NCBI RefSeq assembly: GCF_004965515.1
Contig: NZ_SSHH01000001.1
Coordinates: 248,001-312,000 of the forward strand
DNA length: 64,000 nucleotides
Direction of reading: 5' to 3'
Source of the DNA: Alteraurantiacibacter aquimixticola
GTDB lineage: Bacteria; Pseudomonadota; Alphaproteobacteria; Sphingomonadales; Sphingomonadaceae
The notes under the pieces were generated by a model. The model ran no database searches, was not told where the DNA came from, and saw nothing but the letters and a program-made list of their open reading frames with translations. Of this stretch, positions 17,801 through 25,800 are shown one piece after another. The position numbers were made by a program, and so were the translations under genes. How positions within the stretch are numbered: position 1 is the stretch's first letter; the number at the start of each line of letters is the position of its first letter.

Positions 17801-18017
17801 CGGTGAGGACAAGGGATGCGACGATCCCGAATGCCACGGCGCCCAAGAATTTCAGCCGTGTCTGACCATGCAAGTGGTAGAGGCCCATCAGCGCCATTCC
17901 CGGCGCCAGATAGGCAATCAGCAAAGTGCGATCCGTGATCGAGAAATAGTTCTCGGCGAAGCTGACGATGAAGGTCGCCAGCGCCAGCCATTGCCATTTT
18001 TCGGGTTTCCAGTTCAC
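14763..18017 (-). CDS. Hybrid sensor histidine kinase, membrane-embedded sensor with three PAS domains and receiver
   Basis: Multi-domain kinase of about 1084 residues. The N-terminal ~290 residues hold about eight hydrophobic helices of MASE1-like type (WLALATFIVSFAENYFSI... onward). Three PAS segments follow (around residues 310-420, 435-545 and 565-680: FRTDHEGCWTYLNPAWEQ, APVGIVRSDIDGAITYAN, LRVSLEGTCLYATPS), then HisKA with the H-box FSHEIRTPMNG (His about 712), the HATPase domain (N box NLVGNAVKFTNEGG, G boxes DTGIGI and GTGLGL) and a C-terminal receiver with Asp about 1004 (IVLMDVFMPE). I favour GTG 18017 as start because it falls 13 bases after the upstream regulator stop; longer starts would run inside that gene. 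The gene pairs with the sigma-54 activator. As a hybrid it would need an HPt protein; two free HPt genes lie within 17 kb. Confidence 0.9.
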   Translation of the reverse strand: MNWKPEKWQWLALATFIVSFAENYFSITDRTLLIAYLAPGMALMGLYHLHGQTRLKFLGAVAFGIVASLVLTGFSLPAALFLGVGILAQCLAGAWLLRKLLPSGMDLTQVRALLAISAVAIFVAPFVGLFILQSFDFLLDASLMAPAPIVGAEENQVGLTLSLMEWSIFPLALGIFLTAPIITCFLSDCEIGMPRDWTTERVGVLFGALALNALTMWTDGHTLHFLIAPPLIFVALRLGIRDTAIALIASIYITSSATAASIGPVAASVANPFFQVGYIQAIYLVAIACLVPVAATIELRRRLEHSLEESIEYTDQIISHMQQIVFRTDHEGCWTYLNPAWEQVTGYTCEESMGWKTTRLLVPDELAKTKTIYPDLIGGKCDQLQLHQRFTRKDGEIRDIAVSIRAVRDERGQFAGTTGTIRDSTDDHNYLRALKASEQRFRELCDTAPVGIVRSDIDGAITYANNRFEYLALAPEKSLLGKFWYDILHVDADMLRAQIRENTLTPGSVHQFEMEFRDASNQKRWMVVVVTGEFNKAGQRTGYIATAADVTRRKQTEEQLARTSSEMRVLAQNINDVVLRVSLEGTCLYATPSIKEVLGHDAQAVVGRRVMNSVHPEDVDKLQSAFDTLVQGEGEQRTVTYRYLPAFPDAEYLWLEANTRLTRDRNGQPAEIVASIRDVTDRKKLELELTEARRRAEDAADAKSSFLANFSHEIRTPMNGVIGLTELLMDRELDPVARNYAQLIADSGDTMMKLLNDILDLAKIESGRLQLVDRNLDLREMLEGALKVMTAVAAQKHLTLALEMDDDVPRRIMGDDLRLRQILSNLVGNAVKFTNEGGVRVSAHVAGENLVIAVADTGIGIAEEAQAGVFDEFVQVRNSERSIAVGTGLGLPIARRLAEAMEGTLELESEEGVGTTFTLSLPCRAAEEEAAPEEDAAPENSTVREQPALRVLVAEDNQTNCIIIDGMLKRLGHDAVLVNDGRAAVDEALSADRSDKPYDIVLMDVFMPELDGLDATREIRASGLCGERLPIVAITANAYQEDVQRCLEAGMQAHLSKPVRLADLQKAMEKVSSGILSSEIVASK

Positions 18018-18030
18018 AATCCGATACCGT

Positions 18031-19458
18031 TCAATCCGCCACAGCCCAGCGTTCACGTTTGCGATACAGCGTCGAAGGGCTGACGCCCAGAGCCCTTGCC
18101 GCAGCAGGCAAGCTGCCGCCCGCACTGTCGATCGCCCCTTCGATCGCGATCCGCTCTACCTGTTCGAGCGTCAGGCCGTGAATGGCCGTGACGATATCGG
18201 CCGTCCGCGATGCGGGCCCATCGGCGACGCCGGGTTGTTCTGCCGGTTCTGGCAAGCTGGATGTCGGTGCCGCTATGTCTTCTGGGCCGGGCAGGTGAAA
18301 AGCGGTGCCCGGCAAATCGGGCCCGGCATGCATCACAGTCGCGCGGCGTACCACGTTCTGCAATTCGCGGACGTTGCCCGGCCAGGAATAGCGCGAAAGC
18401 CGGGCGAGCGTATCGGCGGCAAGCGGAGCGAAACTCTTGCCTTCCTCGCGGCCGAAGCGATCGAGGAAGTAGGCGGCAAGTTCAGCCACGTCGCCATGGC
18501 GTTCGCGCAGGGCTGGCAGGTGCAGGGGCACCACGGCGAGCCGGTAATAAAGGTCCTCGCGAAAACGGCCTTGCGCAACCTCGCGGCGGGGGTCGCGATT
18601 GGTCGCGCAGACGATCCGTACGTCGACATCCTCGACCCGGTTGGAACCGACGCGCTGCACGGTGCCGGTTTGCAGGAAGCGCAGAAGCTTCACCTGTAGC
18701 GGCAGCGCCATTTCGCAGATCTCGTCTAGGAACAGGGTTCCCTTGTGAGCGGCCTGCGCCGCACCGATCCGGTCGCCCACCGCGCCGGTAAAGGAGCCTT
18801 TCAAATGGCCGAACAGTTCGGACTCGAGCAGGTTTTCGGGAATAGCGCCGCAGTTGATGGCAACAAAGGGCCCCTTGCGGCGGCCGCTCTCGGCATGGAT
18901 CGCCTCGGCGCATAATTCCTTGCCCGTACCGCTTTCGCCGGTCACGAAGACTGTCGCCTTGCTGCGCGCAACGCATTCGATCTGCCGGTAGACCTCGCGC
19001 ATTTCGGGCGAATTGCCGATGAAATTGCCTGGCCTGTCGCCGTTGGCGGCATCCTCTCCGGCAGCGCCTTCTGCTTCGTCATCGGCCTGACCGAGTTCGA
19101 CGGCGCTGGTGATGACCGACACGAGCCGTGGGCCGGAAACCGGTTTGACAAGGAAGTCGAAGGATCCCAGCCGCATGGCATCGACCGCACGTGACAGGGA
19201 AGCGTCCGCGGTTGCCACCACGATCGGGAACTTGCGCAAGAGCTCTGGCCTATCACGCAAGAGCTGCAGCCCGTCCGTGTCCGGCAATTGCAGGTCGAGC
19301 AGCATGGCAGCGAAATCGCCGTCCTTGGCGATCGTTTCCAATGCGGCTGCGCCGGTATCGGCAATAACGGCCTCGAAGCCTGCCTTCTCCAGATGTGCTG
19401 CATAGGCCATCGAAAGAGACGGCACGTCTTCGACAATCAAGATGCGTGTGCGGCTCAT
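18031..19458 (-). CDS. NtrC-family sigma-54-dependent response regulator
   Basis: Enhancer-binding protein of 475 residues. Receiver domain (RILIVEDVPS, phosphoacceptor Asp55 in LLDLQLPD, Lys in FLVKP), central AAA+ domain (Walker A GESGTGKE at about 174-181, sigma-54 contact loop GSFTGA at about 221-226, Walker B LFLDEI, then NRDPRREV and LRERHGDVAELA) and a Fis-type helix-turn-helix at the end (AARALGVSPSTLYRKRERW). The contact loop is GSFTGA instead of GAFTGA, a tolerated variant. It should activate sigma-54 promoters from upstream sites. Two very good sigma-54 promoters with shared palindromes lie in the next 3.3 kb, making it their likely activator. The kinase gene follows 13 bases downstream. 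Confidence 0.93.
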   Translation of the reverse strand: MSRTRILIVEDVPSLSMAYAAHLEKAGFEAVIADTGAAALETIAKDGDFAAMLLDLQLPDTDGLQLLRDRPELLRKFPIVVATADASLSRAVDAMRLGSFDFLVKPVSGPRLVSVITSAVELGQADDEAEGAAGEDAANGDRPGNFIGNSPEMREVYRQIECVARSKATVFVTGESGTGKELCAEAIHAESGRRKGPFVAINCGAIPENLLESELFGHLKGSFTGAVGDRIGAAQAAHKGTLFLDEICEMALPLQVKLLRFLQTGTVQRVGSNRVEDVDVRIVCATNRDPRREVAQGRFREDLYYRLAVVPLHLPALRERHGDVAELAAYFLDRFGREEGKSFAPLAADTLARLSRYSWPGNVRELQNVVRRATVMHAGPDLPGTAFHLPGPEDIAAPTSSLPEPAEQPGVADGPASRTADIVTAIHGLTLEQVERIAIEGAIDSAGGSLPAAARALGVSPSTLYRKRERWAVAD

Positions 19459-19563
19459 TGGGCTCTCGCAAAATTACCTACTGCTTCGGAAGCTTTTGGT
19501 CAGACGCGCGATCTATGCCAATCTACGCTTCACTGGTAATTACCCCATTTGTATCATGAATGT

Positions 19564-19657
19564 TTGCAGGCTGCATATGCGACTTTAGTATTATGCAAAG
19601 ATCGAGATCCGCCTATTTGCAAAATGCAATGAGTGTGGATCTTTTTGCATAGTGCAA
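19564..19657. promoter_or_regulatory. Three palindromic activator-site candidates (TTGCA-N3-TGCAA)
   Basis: Copies are TTGCA-GGC-TGCAT at 19564-19576 (one mismatch), TTGCA-AAA-TGCAA at 19617-19629 (perfect) and TTGCA-TAG-TGCAA at 19645-19657 (perfect). Counted from the transcription start predicted for the sigma-54 promoter at 19674-19689, they centre near -130, -77 and -49. The same motif recurs upstream of the H-NOX operon promoter, which supports a shared activator, probably the NtrC-type protein encoded next door. Confidence 0.65.
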
Positions 19658-19673
19658 CATGGGGCTGCGGAAT

Positions 19674-19689
19674 TGGCACGGTGCTTGCG
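19674..19689 (+). promoter_or_regulatory. Sigma-54 promoter facing right
   Basis: The sequence TGGCACG-GTGC-TTGCG matches the sigma-54 consensus TGGCACG-N4-TTGCW at all but the last, weakly conserved position, with the GG and GC doublets in correct phase. The predicted start of transcription is near 19700. The transcript would begin just before a GGAG ribosome site and ATG 19719 and would run antisense into the HPt gene. Confidence 0.75.
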
Positions 19690-19718
19690 CAATGGTCTCC
19701 GAACACTTGGAGTCCATC

Positions 19719-19804
19719 ATGCAGCCGAAGCACATTCTTTCCCTTCTTGGCTGTGCGAGCCTGACGGGCGCCTGCGCCACGATGGAGGCGCCGCAGGCAT
19801 TGCT
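19719..19804 (+). other. Candidate 5' end of a sigma-54-driven small ORF (signal-peptide-like), or antisense RNA
   Basis: ATG 19719 is preceded by TTGGAG with 6-base spacing and lies about 19 bases after the predicted sigma-54 start. The first residues read MQPKHILSLLGCASLTGAC, which resembles a signal or lipoprotein leader. After 19804 the frame enters the region antisense to the HPt and kinase genes and stays open to 20960, where its composition looks like a shadow. It could be the remnant of a gene truncated when the H-NOX operon was placed here, a short protein with an unexpected end, or simply the start of an antisense transcript. Coding status is unproven. Confidence 0.3.
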
Positions 19805-20125
19805 TCACGCGTGGCAGGCAGTTGCCCTGATAGCGGTGATGGTCTGTTCGAGGCAGGCTTTCAGCGCCGCCTGCTCGGCATCGCCGGAAAGCTCGCCTTC
19901 GGCCAATGCCATCAGCTCGCTGGCACCGAAATTGCCGCACAGCCCTTTCAGCGAGTGTCGCGCACGGCTGGCTTTTTCCTTATCGCCCTGCTGCCAGGCA
20001 GTAATCAGGGCTTTGCTCCATTCGCGCAGGTCGGCTTCCATGGCTTCGACAAGCATGGCCGCGGTTTCGGCATCGAGTGCGCCGAATTGCTCCCGCACGA
20101 GCTGTTGGTCGATGAGTTCGGCCAT
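19805..20125 (-). CDS. Free-standing histidine phosphotransfer (HPt) protein
   Basis: Protein of 106 residues, mostly helical. The HPt signature ARHSLKGLCGNFGA places the phosphorylated histidine in the first helix of the bundle. It starts at ATG 20125 (MAELIDQQLVREQFG); the longer frame to 20299 overlaps the kinase gene. The start lies 52 bases after the hybrid kinase stop on the same strand, so it is the third gene of the H-NOX operon. Expected role: accept phosphate from the receiver of the hybrid kinase and pass it to a separate response regulator. The adjacent NtrC-type regulator is the nearest candidate. Confidence 0.88.
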   Translation of the reverse strand: MAELIDQQLVREQFGALDAETAAMLVEAMEADLREWSKALITAWQQGDKEKASRARHSLKGLCGNFGASELMALAEGELSGDAEQAALKACLEQTITAIRATACHA

Positions 20126-20177
20126 GGTGAAACCCCATTTGAAGCGACGGAAGTTGAAGCGAGCAACCCGCGAAGGG

Positions 20178-22115
20178 TCAATAGGACGTGGCCAGTCCGT
20201 CGGTGAGCTTCTGGCGCAGGTCTTCAGACACGATCGGCTTGCTGGCGCAGGCATTCGCGCCCGCCTCGACCATGGGGGCCAGTTCCTCGTCGCGGGCATA
20301 GGCGGTCAGCGCGATGATCGGGATCCTGCCCTTCTCCTCGGGCAGCTCGCGAATGGCACGGGTGGCCGTGGCGCCGTCCATGACCGGCATGGCCATGTCC
20401 ATCAGGACGATGTCGTAATCGCCCGCTTCCACCTCGTAGAGAGCATCGCGTCCATTGCCGACGATCGTCGCCTCGCAGCCGAATTTCTTCAGCATGCCTT
20501 TCACGACGATCTGGTTGGTGGTCAAATCCTCGGCCACCAGCACGCGCGGCGTCCTGCCGCCGCGGCCCTTGAGTTCGTCGACGATGGGGTTGGCCATATG
20601 CAAAGGCGGCATGATGGGATTGCAGGGAAGTTCGAACCAGAAGCAACTGCCGATATCGGCCGAGTCCACCCCGATTTCGCCCCCCATCACTTCCGCGATG
20701 CGGCGGCAAATCGCCAAGCCCAGGCCGGCACCGCCAGCCTGGCTGCCCGGCATGTGCAGCTGGCCGAATTCCTCGAACAGGTCCTTGCGCCGCTCCGGCG
20801 GAACGCCGACGCCGGAATCTATGATTTCCACTCGCAGCCGGCCGGACGGCAAATAGTCCAACGACAGCAGGATGCCGCCTTCATTGGTGTATTTGATCGC
20901 ATTGCTCAGCAAATTGTCGAGCAGCTGGTTCAGCCGCACCATGTCGATCATGATCCATGACGGCACTTGCGGCGTGACCTTGGTTTCCAGCACCAGCTGC
21001 TTTTCCAGCGCGCCGCAGCGCCAGAACTCCGCCCGCTGTTCGATCAGCGAGAGAAGCTGGGTCGGCTGCGGATGCAGGTCGAAGCGTCCCGCCTCGGCGC
21101 GGGCGAGGTCGATAATATCGTTGAGCAGGACGCGTAGTTGCTCGCCGCTATTGCGTGCTAGCTCGAGCGAACGCCTCTGCTCGCTGGTCAGCCCTTCCTC
21201 TTCCAGCAGGCTCATCATGCCGACAATTCCGTTGAGAGGCGTGCGGATATCGTGGCTCATCATGGCGAGGAAGCGGGACTTGGCATCGCTGGCGCGTTCG
21301 GCTTCCTCGCGGGCATCCGACAATTCCCGGTTCAGGCGTTCAAGCTCGCCAAGCCGGGAAAGGTCGCGTGCGCGCAGCGCCTCGGTTTCCTGCTCTGAGC
21401 GGATTCTCTGGGTGATGTCCTGGATCGTCGCAAACAGCATGGAGGCACGGCAACGATGGTCGAATTCGATCTGGGCGATCACGCGCACCCAGCGCGGCCC
21501 TTCATCACCTCTCGGGGATAGCCGTACCTCGATGTGCTGGCCTTCGCCCATGCAGGTCTTGTGCTGGTCGATCAGGTCGGCCAGGCGCGGCTTGCTGACC
21601 AGCTTGGAGATATGCCGGGCGTCGCCATCGGCCGGGGGCCGCAGGCTGGGGCATGTGGCGCATTTCCCCTGCCGGGCGGTCCCGAACAGTTCCTTCATCC
21701 AGCGGAACAGCTGGTCGCGGTCTTCCTGCACGACGCGGCGGAGGTGCGCGCGATAGGATTGCGCTTCCTCCTCGCTGGCGAACCCGACCAGTTCCTTCGC
21801 ATTGTCGGAGATCTCCACCCGCTTGCTGCGCAGGTCGATCGTCAGCGTTCCGAAACCGGCGACCTTTTGCGCTTCCAGCAATTGCCGGTGGCGGCGTTCA
21901 AGACTGGCGGCGAGATCCGCCTTGCGCAGTTCAAGCTGGTTGTTGGCTTCGGCCAGCGTGCGGCTTCTTTCCTCGAGCAGGTTCTCGGCAGCCGCGCGTG
22001 CGGCAAATTCGCGGGCCAGGCGCCGTTCGAGCAGGGCGACCTGCTCCTCGGGCGCAAGCGGCTCCAGCACCACTCCAGTGGTCACATTGAAACTGTCACG
22101 CGGGCTACCGGACAT
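20178..22115 (-). CDS. H-NOX-associated hybrid histidine kinase
   Basis: Soluble hybrid kinase of 645 residues. A coiled-coil N-terminus (about 22-85) leads into one PAS domain (about 85-240), which carries an inserted loop with cysteines (KCATC at 151-155 and HKTC near 185-188). HisKA follows with His288 (MMSHDIRTPLNG), then the HATPase (NLLSNAIKYTNEGG, DSGVGV, GAGLGLAI) and a C-terminal receiver with Asp573 (IVLMDMAMPVMDG). There are no transmembrane helices, which fits control by a cytoplasmic gas sensor. The gene starts 3 bases after the H-NOX stop, the usual arrangement of H-NOX and its kinase, in which NO-bound H-NOX alters autophosphorylation. Output should go through the HPt protein encoded next. 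Confidence 0.92.
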   Translation of the reverse strand: MSGSPRDSFNVTTGVVLEPLAPEEQVALLERRLAREFAARAAAENLLEERSRTLAEANNQLELRKADLAASLERRHRQLLEAQKVAGFGTLTIDLRSKRVEISDNAKELVGFASEEEAQSYRAHLRRVVQEDRDQLFRWMKELFGTARQGKCATCPSLRPPADGDARHISKLVSKPRLADLIDQHKTCMGEGQHIEVRLSPRGDEGPRWVRVIAQIEFDHRCRASMLFATIQDITQRIRSEQETEALRARDLSRLGELERLNRELSDAREEAERASDAKSRFLAMMSHDIRTPLNGIVGMMSLLEEEGLTSEQRRSLELARNSGEQLRVLLNDIIDLARAEAGRFDLHPQPTQLLSLIEQRAEFWRCGALEKQLVLETKVTPQVPSWIMIDMVRLNQLLDNLLSNAIKYTNEGGILLSLDYLPSGRLRVEIIDSGVGVPPERRKDLFEEFGQLHMPGSQAGGAGLGLAICRRIAEVMGGEIGVDSADIGSCFWFELPCNPIMPPLHMANPIVDELKGRGGRTPRVLVAEDLTTNQIVVKGMLKKFGCEATIVGNGRDALYEVEAGDYDIVLMDMAMPVMDGATATRAIRELPEEKGRIPIIALTAYARDEELAPMVEAGANACASKPIVSEDLRQKLTDGLATSY

Positions 22116-22118
22116 GGC

Positions 22119-22682
22119 TCAGACCTTGTGGCCCAGCGCCTGGTTACCGGGTTCGCGAATGAAGAAGCGCGCGGCGTGCGGGCCTTCGTCGTTGGGGTCG
22201 CGCACCACTTCAAGCCGATGGTCGAAATAGTCCAGGTAGCCGCGAACCAGCCCAAGCGCGACGTCGGCAAAGGGGCGGTGCGAGGAATAGCTGACGATCA
22301 GCTCCTCGCCCTCGACCACCGCCACGATGGTGGGCGTGCGCGCGCCGGGATAGAGCTTTGCCACTTCCTGGTGGTGATTGGCATCGACATCGCGCAGGAA
22401 GTTGACCGCGTCGGTATAGCCTTCGAACATCTGCGGATAGAGTTCGACGAAGCGGAAGGCGAGCCAATAGCCATAGGCATTGGCGAGCTCCGGCACCGGC
22501 TTGTCGACAATCTTGCTCAGCGCGCCAATCAGCTCGAGCGCTTCCTCATGCGGATAGGAGCCGACCGAGGTGTAGACGCCATTGCGCGCAAGGCCGGACT
22601 GCGTGATCATCGCATCGGCCGTCGCAGGCGAAAATGCCTGCTCGACCCAACGTTGCAGTTCGGCGAAAATCACGCCTTTCAT
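22119..22682 (-). CDS. H-NOX heme nitric-oxide/oxygen-binding protein
   Basis: Protein of 187 residues, the typical length of a stand-alone H-NOX. It starts MKGVIFAELQRWVE like known members. The heme-propionate motif YxSxR is present (Y132, S134, R136 in YSSHRPF). The proximal heme ligand is most likely His103 of the HHQEVAKLYPGA segment, about 29 residues before the motif, as in the family. It should bind NO in the cytoplasm and signal to the hybrid kinase encoded directly downstream. ATG 22682 has a CGGAG ribosome site; an ATG-less extension to 22748 is unlikely because it would overlap the promoter. It is the first gene of an operon with its own sigma-54 promoter. Confidence 0.92.
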   Translation of the reverse strand: MKGVIFAELQRWVEQAFSPATADAMITQSGLARNGVYTSVGSYPHEEALELIGALSKIVDKPVPELANAYGYWLAFRFVELYPQMFEGYTDAVNFLRDVDANHHQEVAKLYPGARTPTIVAVVEGEELIVSYSSHRPFADVALGLVRGYLDYFDHRLEVVRDPNDEGPHAARFFIREPGNQALGHKV

Positions 22683-22713
22683 GATAGATTCTCCGAGTTT
22701 CCGGTCGTGACGC

Positions 22714-22729
22714 AGCAATTGTCGTGCCA
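22714..22729 (-). promoter_or_regulatory. Sigma-54 promoter of the H-NOX operon
   Basis: On the minus strand the sequence reads TGGCACG-ACAA-TTGCT, a full match to TGGCACG-N4-TTGCW. The predicted transcription start is near 22703, giving a leader of about 20 bases before ATG 22682. The inverted repeat at 22781-22818 lies 80-115 bases upstream of this start, the normal enhancer position for an NtrC-type activator. Confidence 0.82.
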
Positions 22730-22780
22730 AAGACCGGCTCTGAAGCAATACAAGAAGTTACCGCCTTTTGGCCGTAGTTC

Positions 22781-22818
22781 TTTTGCAGAATGCGAAGGAT
22801 ATTTCGCATTTTGCAAAA
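22781..22818. promoter_or_regulatory. Large inverted repeat, double activator-site candidate upstream of H-NOX
   Basis: Two 16-base arms (TTTTGCAGAATGCGAA at 22781 and TTCGCATTTTGCAAAA at 22803) form an inverted repeat with one mismatch and a 6-base spacer. Each arm itself holds a version of the TTGCA-N3-TGCAA motif (TTGCA-GAA-TGCGA and TCGCA-TTT-TGCAA). A weaker copy (CTGCA-AAA-TTCGA) follows at about 22831-22843. The position relative to the sigma-54 promoter suits enhancer function. The repeat is also the last structure before the end of the DUF11 outer-membrane gene, so a transcription-terminator role for that gene cannot be excluded, though no U-run follows in its direction. Confidence 0.65.
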
Positions 22819-22852
22819 GGTGTTCGTGATCTGCAAAATTCGACACGGCCAG

Positions 22853-25800
22853 TCACTGCCCCAGCCCCAGGAAGCCGAAGCTGCCTGCGTCGAACTTGAT
22901 CTTTCCGCTGACATAGAGGCCTTCATTCGTGTGCCGCAGGGACGAGAAGTCGGGATCGCGGAAGCCGGTGATGTTGTAGCCGAGCGTGATCAGCACATCG
23001 TCGGTCGGGGTGAAGCCGATATTGGGGCCGATGGCGTAGCGGACATAGCCGTCGCTGACGCTGGCGCGCGCGGTGGCGATCGCGCCGATCTCGAACCGCT
23101 CGCCCAGACCGATGCGGGCATCGAGGCCGGCCAGCAGGGTCCATGCGGAAATGTCGTAGCCGGCGATCTCGTCGAAGCTGTAGCGGCTGCCGAGGAACAG
23201 GCCGAATTCGGAGCGGCGCAGGAATTGCTGATCGCGCGGCGACCAGTTGACCGAGGCGCTGCCGATCAGGCGGCGCGAGATGGCATCGCCATCTACGTTG
23301 AAGATCGTATTGCCGACCGTGCCCGTATTGCCGGCCACGGCGCCCGAGACCTTGTCGCTGCGGAACTGCGCCTTGGCGAGCCATGCGATGCTGGAGCTGT
23401 CCGGGCGGCTGGCGGCGACGAGCGAGCCGTCGAAGACTTCGCTGGTCGCACCGTCGATCCCCTTGGCCGAGGTCCAGGTAAAGCCCGAGCCGAGCATGCT
23501 GCCTTCGCCGATCTGGCGGATCGCGCCGAAGGTCAGCCCGCGGCGGTTGGCGAATTCGCCGCCGCGCCATTCGCCGCGGCCGGTCACCGCCCAGCGGTCG
23601 CGGCGATAGGTGGCGCCCAGCGTGATCGCGGTGAAGTCCTCTGCCAGCGTGCCGTTCTGCCCCAGCTGGCCGCCACTCGCCGCAGGATGGGCGGGGTTCA
23701 CCAGGTTGCCCTCGGCAATGCTTCCGCCGATCGTGCGGTTGTGATCGACAGTGGCGTCGACGGTCAGGTGCTCGTTCAGCTGCAGCGACTGGGCGAGGCC
23801 GAAGGCAGCGAAGGCGCGCTTGCCATATTCGGTGATCTCTTCCTGGCCCAGCGAGCCGATCATCCGGGCGCCATCCCAAGGAGTAAGCTCCAGCCCGACG
23901 CGTGCCGTGCGCGCATCCACTGCATCGCCGTTGGCGATTTCGTAGCTGCCGATGGCGCGAACATCGCTGGTGATCGCATAGCGCGCACCGATGCGATGGC
24001 GCACGGGCAGGTCGACAGATCCGGTTTCGCCCAGCGCGATGCTCGACAGTGCGCTCAGTTCCAGCTTGTTGCCGAACAGGCGCTGGGTTGCACCACCTTC
24101 GAGCACGGTCGAGGAGGCATCGGAGCCGTCCGACAGCGTGTCGGCAAAATGCGTCAGGCCCAGCAGCAGGTCGGTATCGCCGGTACGATATTCGCCGCGG
24201 AGCTGCAGGGCGCGGCGGGCATTGGCGCCGTCCAGCGCATTGTCGAGCCAGCCGCTGGCAGTGACCGACATGTTCTCGGACAGGGCATAGCGGGCATCCA
24301 CGCCGACCTTGCGGCGGCCACGCTCGGCCAGGTTTTGCTGGCCCACGCCGAAGTTGCCGGAGACGGAACGGGCATAGGCCAGCAGGTCGAGATTGCCGTC
24401 GTGATGCTCGACTTCCACCAGCCAGGCTTCGCCGCTTTCGTCGCCCGAGCGGCTGATCGCGGCTTCGGCGCGGATCTCGGTATTCTCGCCGATGCGGGCC
24501 TGCACATCGACAGCGGCCAGGTTGGCGCGTTCTTCGCGGCCCTTCTCGCTGATAACGGTGGTGCCGACGCGGAGGTTGCCGTCGGCGGTGGTGTAGTCGG
24601 CGCGCAGGCCGGCATTGAGCTCGCCTTCGCCCAGTTCGTCGACTTCGTAATCGATCACGATGAATTGCGGATTGCCCGCCGGGTCGCGGCTCAGCACCGG
24701 CTCGCTGAAACGGATCGTGCCGCTCAGCAGGTCGATATCGTAGTCCACGAAGCGGGTCAGCTGGCGGGTCGAGACGATCAGTTCGGAGCGCAGGCGGTCG
24801 CGCACTTCGATCACCACACGCTCGCTATTGGCGATGATCGCGCGGCTGGACAGCTGGTAGGGGCCCGACAGGCCTTCGCCCTGGATCTCGTCGCGGCGAT
24901 ATGTGCTGCCGGTTTCGGCGGCGAAGGCTTCGACATGCAGGCCGCCGGTCTGCAGCTCGGCCTTCACGCCGGTCATGGTGCGGTTGTAACGGGCGAGCTG
25001 CGTCTGGTCGAAGCCGGTGACGAAGTCGCCATAGAGCGCATAGAAGGCTGCAGTCTCGATACGGACATAGAGCTTTTCGCGGCTGGCGGCATCGAAGCGG
25101 CGCGTGGAGCCATCTGCAAACACGGTGTAGTAAGCCTGCGGATCGATCTGGCCGAGCAACGGCTGGTCATCGCTCTGCTTCGCGCTGTCATAGGCGGCGG
25201 TGAGCAGGAAGCGGCCCAGCACGCGGCCCTTGGCATAGAGCGCGACGCGCGCATTATCGCCAAGGTCGCTGTCGAACGTGCCGGTGCGCTGCATGTTGTC
25301 GGCAATATTCTGCGAGCCGACCGACCCTTCGACCAGGCCGACAATGGTCCATTCCATGTCGCCGGGGACGATCCATGCATCCAGCTGCTGCTGGCGGGAG
25401 AAGTCCTTGTCGACGAAGGCGAAATCGAGCGTCAGCTTGCCGCTCACCATGGTCGGGGCAAGCTCGATCAGGGCAATGCCGTCATCGCCTTCCACCCGCC
25501 ATACGGGGCGGTTGCGGTTAAGGCCCGACAGCATGCGCGACTGCATGGCGTCGAGAGCCTGCGCGCTTTCGTAAGGCTGGCTGAGGCCGAATTCGCCGGT
25601 GATGCCTGCATGGACGGGGCGGCCATTGCTATCGGTGATGCGCACGGCGACCACCGGACGGGTCGTGCCGTCGGCAACAAGCTGCGAGCGCGCCTCGAGC
25701 AATTCCACCCGTGCCGGGCGGTTGGCGAAGAACACGTCGCGCGTCAGCGTTTCGGCGACGGAGCCATCGGCGTTGCGGATTTCCGCGCGCAGCTGCAGCA

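Larger units (their letters stand above)
19459..19804. other. 346-base regulatory intergenic region
   Basis: No conserved gene is seen on either strand. The stretch is visibly AT-richer than its surroundings and holds three copies of a TTGCA-N3-TGCAA-type palindrome, a near-consensus sigma-54 promoter facing right and a well-placed ribosome site with ATG at 19719. A weaker GG-N10-GC arrangement on the minus strand (about 19504-19520), 50-60 bases before the regulator's start codon, could allow self-activation of the NtrC-type gene. Confidence 0.7.

Noticed and set aside
19504-19520. A minus-strand GG-N10-GC arrangement before the NtrC-type gene that could be a sigma-54 promoter.
   Set aside because: The -12 side reads GCGC instead of TTGC and the -24 side is TGGCAT; too weak to list as a promoter, mentioned only in the intergenic description.
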